Below, piece by piece: positions 18,257-26,193 of a stretch of 64,000 nt of DNA; position 1 is the first letter of the stretch; each line of letters opens with the position of its first letter. Under the pieces are notes generated by a model. The model did not search any database. It saw nothing but the letters and a program-made list of their open reading frames with translations, and was not told the DNA's origin. This stretch comes from Vibrio toranzoniae. GTDB lineage: Bacteria > Pseudomonadota > Gammaproteobacteria > Enterobacterales > Vibrionaceae. Made by a program: the position numbers and the translations under genes. The stretch lies in assembly GCF_024347655.1 (NCBI RefSeq), contig NZ_AP025514.1:1798001-1862000 (forward strand), written 5' to 3'.

Positions 18257-20245
18257 TTGAAACGCTCGACGACATCATCTCTTCCATTTTTACTTGCTGG
18301 CCCGATTTTAAGAAAAACGACGGCAACTGAAGTCGTACTCTGGATAGTGACTAGCTCACCGCTTACTGGCACAACCAAACTATTCAATGCAGGACAAGAG
18401 GCGCCTTTTTATACGTCGCAACTCGATGAACAAGAATCGATTCAAGTGGGTGCACATGCTTGGGTAACCTTGATTCATTTACAAGGTGAGTTTCCAACCA
18501 ACGTTCCGTTGGAATACCAAATAAAGACTGAGCAAGGTTCGTTAACCGACCTGGCACCTCATTTGGTTTACACAGACAGACGAACCAACAATGACAGCCC
18601 TCGGATCGAATTTAAGATATCGACAGCGGCTGACTACATCTTGCATGGCTCTTGTCGCAACCCCCATCACCCAAGTAAAGATAGTCTCGTTGCGGCTGAC
18701 AACAAAGTCGCACAACAAACGGTGCTTGAGCGACCAGATATATTGATGATGAGCGGAGATCAGATCTATGCCGATCACGTCGCAGGCCCAACGCTTGATG
18801 CCATACAACAGGTGATTCAATTACTTGGACTTGCTAGTGAGAATTTGCCAACCGATTCGCAAGCTAGCGATATAAAAAGTAGCGAAATGTTGTTTATGAG
18901 TGAATATCACTTGTACCGACGCCATCACCTTTTACCACACCACAAAAGTTCCTATTCTCTACTCGATAAGATATTTCCAAGTCGCGGAGTTCCAATCTTC
19001 AGTTCGACTGATTGTGAAAACCACTTAGTCACCTTGTCTGAATTCATTGCTATGTACTTACTGGTTTGGTCCCCAACGCTATGGGAATACATCAACCGTG
19101 AGCGATTAATAGAAAACGATTTCACACAAGGCGGCAATAAATTAACGCCTGCAGAGCAACAAAAGTGGCGTGATGAAAGTATCATCATTGACGACTTCAT
19201 AGCTGGCCTGCCGCAAGTGCAGCGCCTGTTCGCTCATATACCAACATACATGATCTTCGATGACCACGATGTCACCGATGATTGGAACCTTACTGTTGGC
19301 TGGGAACACGCGGTGGATCAAAACCAATTCGCCACGCAAGTAATTGGTAACGGCCTTGCTGCTTATTGGATGTGTCAAGGATGGGGCAATAAACCTGAAA
19401 GCTTCAATCAGGAGTTTATAGAACAAGCTAGGGAGCTCTTTCAGCATCAAACTCATAATAAAATTGATGCTAGCGCCACCGCCCCCTTGATTTACAACAT
19501 AGATCCAGAGAAACACCAAGCGTTTATCGAGATACTCAGTCGCTTTGAAGAGTGGCACTACACGATAGATTCTTCCCCAAAGGTTATCGTTCTGGATACT
19601 CGAACACGCCGTTGGCGCTCTGAATCTAGAATGAATAAACCTTCCGGTTTAATGGACTGGGAAGCGTTAATTGAATTCCAACATCAGTTACTTAATCAAG
19701 AGAAAGTCGTCATCGTTTCTGCTGCACCTATGTTTGGGGTTAAGTTCATTGAAACGCTGCAAAAGATGATGACCACGCTAGGCAAGCCACTGGTAATTGA
19801 TGCTGAAAACTGGATGGCTCACCCTGGTAGCGCCAACACGCTGATCAGTATTTTTACGCATACTAAAACACCAACCAACTTTGTCGTTCTTTCTGGCGAT
19901 GTGCACTACTCCTTTGCTTACGACATTAAGCTTAGGTATCGCCGAAACAGTCCGAACATTTACCAAATCACGTGCAGCGGGATCAAAAATCATTTTCCTG
20001 ATCCACTGCTTAAATTCTGTGATGCTTGGGACCGGTTGTTATACAGCCCGCGTTCGATTCTTAACTATTTCACCAAGCGTAAACGCTTAAAAATTGAGAA
20101 ACGAAGTCCAGATAATCAGACCTTTTATCGCCTTTCAAACCGCAGCGCTATTGGTGAGTTAAAGTTAGACAGTGACGGTAAACCACAGTCAATCACGACA
20201 TTAGGCAGTGATGGTAAAATCACACGCTTCCCTGAACCGGATTAA
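18257..20245 (+). CDS. PhoD-family metallophosphatase
   Basis: 662 residues. Metal-binding motifs of the PhoD-like calcineurin-fold phosphatases are all present: GSCRNP (131-136), SGDQIYADH (166-174), DDHDVTDDWN (335-344) and SGDVHYSF (546-553). The N-terminus has no signal peptide (MKRSTTSSLPFLLAGPILRK, then beta-rich), so the enzyme is predicted to be cytoplasmic, unlike secreted Bacillus PhoD. The start is TTG with AGGA 6 nt upstream. The substrate of this cytoplasmic branch is unknown; phosphodiester or phosphomonoester hydrolysis is expected from the family. Second gene of an operon with the acidic protein. Confidence 0.85.
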   Translation: MKRSTTSSLPFLLAGPILRKTTATEVVLWIVTSSPLTGTTKLFNAGQEAPFYTSQLDEQESIQVGAHAWVTLIHLQGEFPTNVPLEYQIKTEQGSLTDLAPHLVYTDRRTNNDSPRIEFKISTAADYILHGSCRNPHHPSKDSLVAADNKVAQQTVLERPDILMMSGDQIYADHVAGPTLDAIQQVIQLLGLASENLPTDSQASDIKSSEMLFMSEYHLYRRHHLLPHHKSSYSLLDKIFPSRGVPIFSSTDCENHLVTLSEFIAMYLLVWSPTLWEYINRERLIENDFTQGGNKLTPAEQQKWRDESIIIDDFIAGLPQVQRLFAHIPTYMIFDDHDVTDDWNLTVGWEHAVDQNQFATQVIGNGLAAYWMCQGWGNKPESFNQEFIEQARELFQHQTHNKIDASATAPLIYNIDPEKHQAFIEILSRFEEWHYTIDSSPKVIVLDTRTRRWRSESRMNKPSGLMDWEALIEFQHQLLNQEKVVIVSAAPMFGVKFIETLQKMMTTLGKPLVIDAENWMAHPGSANTLISIFTHTKTPTNFVVLSGDVHYSFAYDIKLRYRRNSPNIYQITCSGIKNHFPDPLLKFCDAWDRLLYSPRSILNYFTKRKRLKIEKRSPDNQTFYRLSNRSAIGELKLDSDGKPQSITTLGSDGKITRFPEPD

Positions 20246-20378
20246 ACAAGTGTTCCTTATCCCTCGCTTATCCGTAATGTCAGCTTTGAGTAAAGACGCT
20301 TGCGATCACGCTCTGTCAACCCAATAGTTATATCTATCAGCGTTGCAAACTCGATATAAACATTCACTGGAGCTCGTT

Positions 20379-20828
20379 ATGTTTAATTCTCTTACATCAA
20401 TCTTCAAACAATTAATAGAAGGCCAAGACCTAAGCAAAAACCAAGTCGCATCACCCAATCTCGCCATCGCGAGTTTATTATGTGAAGTTGCGGGTGCCGA
20501 CCACCAGATCGATGAATCGGAAAGAGTGGCTAAGCTTCAGCTAATTCAGCGCTTGCTGGGCTTAGATGAGGAGCAAGCAAAGGCGTTACTGGAACAAGCC
20601 GAGCCAAAAGTAGAACAATCGGTATCGCTGTATGATTACACATCTCAACTACGAGAATTGTCTCAGCAAGTAAGAATCGACTTAATAAAAGCGATGTGGG
20701 AAGTAGCGCATGCAGATGGTGAAATAGACCCAATTGAAGACTCTGTGATCCGTAAAACAGCAGAGCTACTCTACGTTGACCACAGTGATTTCATTAAAAC
20801 GAAATTAAATGTAATTGGTAAAATTTAG
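20379..20828 (+). CDS. TerB-family protein
   Basis: 149 residues starting MFNSLTSIFKQLI, with GGAG 6 nt upstream. A helical TerB-like (DjlA-N-terminal-like) domain fills most of the protein. It has paired acidic metal-binding repeats: CEVAGADHQIDESERV and WEVAHADGEIDPIEDSVI. TerB domains occur in tellurite-resistance and membrane-linked stress complexes. Single genes like this have no settled role. Transcribed alone, 130 nt after the PhoD-like gene, with a hairpin downstream. Confidence 0.85.
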   Translation: MFNSLTSIFKQLIEGQDLSKNQVASPNLAIASLLCEVAGADHQIDESERVAKLQLIQRLLGLDEEQAKALLEQAEPKVEQSVSLYDYTSQLRELSQQVRIDLIKAMWEVAHADGEIDPIEDSVIRKTAELLYVDHSDFIKTKLNVIGKI

Positions 20829-20831
20829 CAA

Positions 20832-20874
20832 AAATGCTTTTCTATTAGCCTAAGCATTTCTATTAGCCTAAGCA
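20832..20874 (+). repeat. 18-bp tandem duplication within a terminator-like hairpin
   Basis: TTTCTATTAGCCTAAGCA occurs twice in tandem (20839-20856 and 20857-20874). The first copy also forms the right arm of a hairpin, AAATGCTT (20832-20839) with AAGCATTT (20852-20859). The hairpin may end the terB-like transcript but has no T tract. Confidence 0.75.
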
Positions 20875-20942
20875 TCCGTCATCTGTCGCACTAAAAAGCA
20901 CTGATTTGAAAGTAAGAAACAATGGTCTAATAGTCACAACAA

Positions 20943-21473
20943 TTAAAGCATGGTCAGCGTTAGCTTCGCCAAGTTGTACGCGTCAACGTAACCGGAATGT
21001 TGGCGCCCTTCCCATTCAATGTTCTTAGCTTCTTGAGCGGCCCTGTGGCCAATGCGTTTGTCTTTCAATCTATTTTGAACACGATAAAGCGTTGCGATGT
21101 TTAAGAACTCGCTGAAAGGAGGTTCAATGCCTTTCTCTTTACACTCCTTGTGTAAGATGAGGTCATCGCGTCCCCACGCTGCGTAAATCTTGTTTGGACC
21201 ACCAAAGTTCTTGATCATCGACTTGATGACAGACTCTAGCGGGCGGCCTTGCTTTTCAATTTTACGAGGTGTAATGCCCGTCAACTCGGCACAGAACAGA
21301 GAGACTTCGTCTTTCTCTGGCTTAACGTAGTATTGTGCGCGCTTCACGATAGTGCCGGATGCTAGGTCAATCTCAGCAAGACCAACTTCAATGATCTCCC
21401 CTGTTGTACCTACCCCGTCTTCGCTCCAACAGCACATTTCCAAATCGAAACACACCACTCGATTGTGATTCAT
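20943..21473 (-). CDS. DEDDh 3'-5' exonuclease, KapD/ERI-1-like
   Basis: 176 residues. DEDDh motifs: VCFDLEMCC (Exo I, Asp and Glu), AAWGRDDLILHKEC (Exo II, Asp) and RQHSGYVDAYNLAKL (Exo III, His and Asp). Short stand-alone domain without a polymerase partner, closest in look to the ERI-1/KapD group, which trims RNA 3' ends in some organisms. Substrate here unknown. Single gene, minus strand. Confidence 0.85.
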   Translation of the reverse strand: MNHNRVVCFDLEMCCWSEDGVGTTGEIIEVGLAEIDLASGTIVKRAQYYVKPEKDEVSLFCAELTGITPRKIEKQGRPLESVIKSMIKNFGGPNKIYAAWGRDDLILHKECKEKGIEPPFSEFLNIATLYRVQNRLKDKRIGHRAAQEAKNIEWEGRQHSGYVDAYNLAKLTLTML

Positions 21474-21560
21474 ACGTCGCCTAATTCTCTCGTCAAAAAT
21501 TTCGTGAAATTGTACATGAGCCCAATAAAGAACTCGACCCCAGTTGCATCAAGTGCTCAT

Positions 21561-23099
21561 TTAGCCTGCAATTGTGACTCGATTTCGGCCATTTGACTTA
21601 CTGTGGTAGAGCATGCTGTCCGCTTTTTGCATGATCTCTTCAGAGTCCTCACCGCTACGAATGGCAGCACCAATACTTAAAGTACAACTCAGTTGTCGAC
21701 CTTGATGTTCACAATGAGAGTGACTCACTGTGTTTCGAATGCATTCTAAGTAACGATTCAAAGCTTCATGGTTCGAGATGCTAGAGATAATACAGAACTC
21801 ATCACCGCCTAAACGGAACAGACCATCTCCTTGTTTCAGATTGACAGAAATCAGCTTGATAACATGAATAAGTAAAGCGTCGCCAGCCGGGTGGCCGAAT
21901 TGGTCATTAATACCTTTAAACTTATCGACATCAAACCCAATCAAACTAAAGGGCTGGTTTCGCTCAATGGCTTTGTCGAGCATTTTATTGAAAGCACGGC
22001 GGTTATAAATTTCGGTCAGGCTATCATGATTGGCTAAGAAACGAAGCTCTTCCGTTCTTTCATCAATCATTCGGTATAAACGCTCCTTCTCACGAATTTG
22101 TAAATTGACAATATAAGCAAGAAGCAGTGAGATGGTTGTACCAACAAAAGCAATACCCGCCAATACAAGATAACCATTAAAAGAGATGCATGAATCTATC
22201 TTGTAATCGACCGTCCATTGCCGGTTAGTCAAGGTAATTGTTTTTGTAATATGGTGTCCAGACACACCTTCGTAGCCGTCAGATTCAAATAAAATAGGAG
22301 CATCTTCTGATTCGAAGCCGTTATCGGTAACACGTACATAGACGTCTATATCTCCGATGGTTGATGCCAAAAGGTTATCAAAGTAGGCCGTCGTACGAAC
22401 GATACCAATCACAACCCCCAATAAGTTGTCACTGTGATCCTCGAACACTGGATGGAAAACCAGCATCCCCCTTTTCGGCGTATCACTATCTAAACCGTCT
22501 TGCAGTAGGCGGACTTTGTCTGAAATATTAGCCTCACGCGTCTCTCTGATGTTATCAAGGATCAACTTAAAGCGTTCACGAGAAGAATAAAAACCCAATA
22601 GATCATTGTTTACTTGATCATTGGGGTAGATATCGGTCGCAATAAATGCGGGTTCACCACTCAAAACATAACCGTATGTTTTTGGGCCATGTTTAGGAAT
22701 AGTAAACATTTTGTAGGATGGGTACTTCGCTACCATTTGTGCGGTATGTTCGGCGATATCTTCTACCGCCACTTTTTGCATCCATTGCAACCCAATCAAG
22801 CTTTTCGACCCATTAATCGTTTGCTTAGCAAAACGGTCAAATTTATCCCAGCCCTCTGGCTCAGAGGAATAGAAAAAATTAGCACCTGAACCTATATAAG
22901 CCACATCATTATCGATAAATGCTTTCAAGCTCAATGTTTGTTGCTTAGCAAAGCTATCCAAGTTCGTATTTAATGAATTATGTTGATTGATCGCGACTAG
23001 AACAAAACACAAGACCATTATCAAAAATGAAATCGAAAAGGCGACTAACGGCAGAGTTCGTTTTTTCAACCCCGTCATAGAGTCGATTGTATGGGGCAT
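21561..23099 (-). CDS. CHASE-domain membrane diguanylate cyclase
   Basis: 512 residues from MPHTIDSMTG, where GGA lies 6 nt upstream. TM1 (about 16-37), a periplasmic CHASE sensor domain (FDRFAKQTINGSKSLIGLQWMQKV, YPNDQVNNDLLGFYSSRERF), TM2 (about 305-330), then a GGDEF domain with intact GGDEF (RLGGDEFCII). The usual RxxD inhibition site is replaced by KQGD, so product inhibition may be absent. Expected to make c-di-GMP in response to an extracellular small molecule sensed by CHASE. Divergent from the DUF2760/Hsp70 cluster. Signal unknown. Confidence 0.9.
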   Translation of the reverse strand: MPHTIDSMTGLKKRTLPLVAFSISFLIMVLCFVLVAINQHNSLNTNLDSFAKQQTLSLKAFIDNDVAYIGSGANFFYSSEPEGWDKFDRFAKQTINGSKSLIGLQWMQKVAVEDIAEHTAQMVAKYPSYKMFTIPKHGPKTYGYVLSGEPAFIATDIYPNDQVNNDLLGFYSSRERFKLILDNIRETREANISDKVRLLQDGLDSDTPKRGMLVFHPVFEDHSDNLLGVVIGIVRTTAYFDNLLASTIGDIDVYVRVTDNGFESEDAPILFESDGYEGVSGHHITKTITLTNRQWTVDYKIDSCISFNGYLVLAGIAFVGTTISLLLAYIVNLQIREKERLYRMIDERTEELRFLANHDSLTEIYNRRAFNKMLDKAIERNQPFSLIGFDVDKFKGINDQFGHPAGDALLIHVIKLISVNLKQGDGLFRLGGDEFCIISSISNHEALNRYLECIRNTVSHSHCEHQGRQLSCTLSIGAAIRSGEDSEEIMQKADSMLYHSKSNGRNRVTIAG

Positions 23100-23340
23100 A
23101 CAGTTTCCATTCATATTGATTGATTTGAAAGTATACACTGCCAGAATACTACTCTCTAATTATCTTGGCTTTAACAATGGGACAAAACTAACACTATTTA
23201 CAAAGTGTGGACATTTACGACGAATAAACCAACAATTCTCGATTAAATTTCAAGCTAACTCGCTAAAAAGCCAATTTATTGAAAACATTTAATAAAGCCC
23301 TTAAGCCTTGAACATGCTAGTATCCACCCATATTTATAGC

Positions 23341-23370
23341 TTGAAAGAATCTATTTTTCCTTTGTATAAA
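23341..23370 (+). promoter_or_regulatory. Candidate promoter of the DUF2760/Hsp70 cluster
   Basis: TTGAAA (23341-23346), an 18-nt spacer and TATAAA (23365-23370), 76 nt before the DUF2760 start. The preceding base makes the -35 CTTGAAA, which is also the sigma-32 -35 consensus, but no good sigma-32 -10 was seen. The rest of the 23100-23446 gap shows nothing else I can support. Confidence 0.5.
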
Positions 23371-23446
23371 TGAGTTTTCTTTCCAACCTGTATATTCTAC
23401 AAAACCAGCGAATATACCGTTAAATCAATCTTAAAGAGAAATCACT

Positions 23447-24079
23447 ATGATCGTTGATTTGAACCTAATCCCACAGACGTTTGATATGCTTCACGCAGGC
23501 TTAACTGCATCAAGCGTTTTACTACTGTTAATTGCCGTTTCTCGTAAAACCAAAGTGGTTGAGAAAGTCATAGAAAAACCAGTAGAGAAGATCGTTGAAG
23601 TTGAAAAGCCAGTTGAAAAAATTGTCGAAGTAGAGAAAGTTGTTGAAGTTGAAAAAGTGATCGAAAAAGTCGTTGAAGTGGAATCTAAGCTGGCGACAGC
23701 GCCAACAGATTCAGCAATGCAACTTCTGTCTATCATGCAACAAGAAGCGCGCTTAATCGACTTCCTACAAGAAGACCTAACTTCGTTCTCTGATGAAGAA
23801 GTTGGCGCAGCGGCTCGTGTTATTCACACTGGCGGCCAAAAAGTATTAGCAGACTACGTAACGCTTTCTCACATCCGCAGTGAAGATGAAGAGACTCGCA
23901 TCACGGTAGCTGAAGGTTTCAACCCGCAAGAGATCCGCCTAACAGGCAATGTAACGGGTAATGCACCATTCAACGGCACGCTAGTTCACAAAGGTTGGAA
24001 AGCAACTGATATGAACCTACCTAAGCTTGCTGAGAATTACGATGCATCTGTGATTGCACCGGCTGAGGTGGAGCTATAA
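23447..24079 (+). CDS. DUF2760-domain protein, first gene of an Hsp70 cluster
   Basis: 210 residues with one N-terminal TM helix (about 17-32, ASSVLLLLIAV). A Val-Glu-Lys repeat (about 36-78, units EKxVEKIVEVEK) follows, likely an extended or coiled stalk. A C-terminal DUF2760 domain (about 88-210) has SIMQQEARLIDFLQEDL and FNPQEIRLTGNVTGNAPFNGTLVHKGWKA; key Gly/Pro/Asn turns there are typical. The stop overlaps the start of the first Hsp70 gene (TAATG), which indicates translational coupling. Predicted to be membrane-anchored, with the domain in the cytoplasm (topology inferred). Its constant linkage to atypical Hsp70s is known by association only; function unknown. Confidence 0.85.
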   Translation: MIVDLNLIPQTFDMLHAGLTASSVLLLLIAVSRKTKVVEKVIEKPVEKIVEVEKPVEKIVEVEKVVEVEKVIEKVVEVESKLATAPTDSAMQLLSIMQQEARLIDFLQEDLTSFSDEEVGAAARVIHTGGQKVLADYVTLSHIRSEDEETRITVAEGFNPQEIRLTGNVTGNAPFNGTLVHKGWKATDMNLPKLAENYDASVIAPAEVEL

Positions 24080-26055
24080 TGGAACACCAAACTCATTCAG
24101 CTCAAGAGCATTCACAAGAGCTATCTTCTCAAGAGCAACATCAAGCACCTAAGTTCAGTGTTGGTATCGATTTAGGTACTACACACTGCGTTTTGTCTTA
24201 CATCGACACTACCAATGAAGACGCTCGCGTAGAGGTGATGCCAATCCCTCAACTGACGGCTCCAGGTACAGTAGAAACTCGCAGCCAACTTGGCTCGTTC
24301 CTATACCAGCCGCACGAACATGAAATGAATGCGGGTTCTCGCGTTCTTCCTTGGTCTTCTGAGCCTAAAGCCCTAGTAGGTGCTATTGCGCGTAACCTTG
24401 GTTCAAAAACCCCTATCCGTTTAGTAGCAAGTGCTAAATCTTGGCTATGCCACGGTGGTGTAAACCGTCGTGATGCATTCCTTCCTGCAGGTAGCCCTGA
24501 TGAAGTGGAAAAGGTATCTCCGCTTAAGACTACTGAACTGTACCTTGAGCACCTTAAAGATGCTTGGAACCACGCAAACCCAGAACACAAACTGGCAGAC
24601 CAAGATGTCACAATCACGGTTCCAGCTTCGTTTGATCCTGCTGCACGCGACCTAACAGCTGAAGCGGCACGTAATGTGGGTTTCACTCATCTAACGCTTT
24701 TAGAAGAGCCTCAAGCAGCACTTTACAGCTGGATCGATAACAGCGATGACAAGTGGCGTGACGAAGTCGACGTTGGCGACATCGTACTTGTTGTTGATAT
24801 CGGTGGTGGTACTACCGACCTTTCGTTAGTTGAAGTCACTCAAGACGACGGCAACCTAAGCCTGAACCGTATTGCAGTAGGTGAACACATCCTACTTGGC
24901 GGCGACAACATGGACTTAGCGCTTGCTTACCGCTTGAAGATGAAACTGGCTCAAGACGGCAAAGAACTGGCACCTTGGCAAGTTCAAGCGATGACTCACG
25001 CGTGTCGCGATGCTAAAGAAGCGCTACTTAACGATGCTGAACTGCAATCTGTGCCAATCGTGGTACCAAGCCGTGGTTCTAAACTGCTGGGTGCGACACT
25101 GAAAACAGAACTGACTCAGCAAGAAGTACAACAAACCTTGGTTGATGGCTTCTTCCCACAAGTCGCTGTAACGGAGCATCCGGTACAGAAAACACGTGGT
25201 GCACTGACTCAAATGGGTCTGCCTTACGCTCAAGATGCGGGCATCACTCGTCACATTGCTGCATTCCTGTCTAAGCAAGCGAACGCGCTTTCTGGAAATA
25301 CCGAAACCGCTCAGCAAGATTTCAACCCGTTTGCAAACATGCCCGGTATGCCAGGTACAGAAGCGCCAGGTGCAGAAGTACCTGCAGCAGAGTTCATTAA
25401 GCCAACAGCAATCCTGTTCAACGGTGGTGTTCTAAAATCTAACCTACTTGCTGATCGTCTTTCAGATACCATCAACGAGTGGTTGATCAATGCTGATGCT
25501 GAATTTGCTAAACAGCTTTCAGGTTTAGACCTAGACCTAGCGGTTGCAAGTGGCGCTTCTTACTACGGCGCAGTTCGTCGTGGTCAAGGCGTTCGTATCC
25601 GCGGTGGTATCGCATCTTCTTACTACGTAGGAATCGAGAGCGCGATGCCCGCAATCCCAGGTATGGCTCCTCCTATGGAAGCACTGTGTGTTGCACCATT
25701 CGGTATGGAAGAAGGTTCAAGCGTTCAAGTGCCTAGCCAAGAGTTCGGTCTAGTGATTGGTCAGCCTGTTCACTTCCAATTCTTCGGTTCAACGACACGC
25801 CGTGAAGATGAAGCGGGCACGCATCTTGATCACTGGGCACCAGAAGAGCTAGACGAGCTTCCGGAAATCCAAGTGACACTGCCTGTATCTGAAGGCCGTC
25901 GCGAAGGTGAAGTGGTTCCGGTTACTTTGGCTTCTCGCGTTACTGAGCTAGGTACCTTATACCTAGAAGCGATTGCCACTGACAATGGTCAGAAATGGCA
26001 CGTTGAGTTCGACGTTCGTGAAGATTCGAACAACGACTCAAACGAACAAGCATAA
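24079..26055 (+). CDS. Atypical Hsp70-family chaperone
   Basis: 658 residues. The nucleotide-binding domain is clear: GIDLGTTHC (29-37), VPASFDPAARDLTAEAA (181-197), EEPQAALY, DIGGGTTDLS (240-249) and the adenosine motif FNGGVLKSN. The substrate-binding part is short and beta-rich (from about 545: SVQVPSQEFGLVIGQPV, LASRVTELGTLYLEA) with no obvious helical lid. It differs from DnaK and HscA and resembles the YegD/HscC-type group. The insertion NPFANMPGMPGTEAPGAEVP is Pro/Met-rich. Translation is coupled to the DUF2760 gene. There is no DnaJ or GrpE gene nearby. Client unknown. Confidence 0.88.
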   Translation: MEHQTHSAQEHSQELSSQEQHQAPKFSVGIDLGTTHCVLSYIDTTNEDARVEVMPIPQLTAPGTVETRSQLGSFLYQPHEHEMNAGSRVLPWSSEPKALVGAIARNLGSKTPIRLVASAKSWLCHGGVNRRDAFLPAGSPDEVEKVSPLKTTELYLEHLKDAWNHANPEHKLADQDVTITVPASFDPAARDLTAEAARNVGFTHLTLLEEPQAALYSWIDNSDDKWRDEVDVGDIVLVVDIGGGTTDLSLVEVTQDDGNLSLNRIAVGEHILLGGDNMDLALAYRLKMKLAQDGKELAPWQVQAMTHACRDAKEALLNDAELQSVPIVVPSRGSKLLGATLKTELTQQEVQQTLVDGFFPQVAVTEHPVQKTRGALTQMGLPYAQDAGITRHIAAFLSKQANALSGNTETAQQDFNPFANMPGMPGTEAPGAEVPAAEFIKPTAILFNGGVLKSNLLADRLSDTINEWLINADAEFAKQLSGLDLDLAVASGASYYGAVRRGQGVRIRGGIASSYYVGIESAMPAIPGMAPPMEALCVAPFGMEEGSSVQVPSQEFGLVIGQPVHFQFFGSTTRREDEAGTHLDHWAPEELDELPEIQVTLPVSEGRREGEVVPVTLASRVTELGTLYLEAIATDNGQKWHVEFDVREDSNNDSNEQA

Positions 26056-26061
26056 TGAACT

Positions 26062-26085
26062 AACGGCACCTTAACGGGTGCCGTT
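26062..26085 (+). terminator. Hairpin between the two Hsp70 genes
   Basis: 9-bp perfect stem (26062-26070 with 26077-26085), 6-nt loop, followed by a weak T-rich run. It may attenuate expression of the second Hsp70 gene. Confidence 0.6.
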
Positions 26086-26193
26086 ACTTTATCAATGCGA
26101 TTCCCTAACCCTGTATGAAAAGCATTTAAAAGACAATAATAAGACCAAGACTATCAACACACTGGTCATCACTCTGGAAGAATAAGGTTTTGT

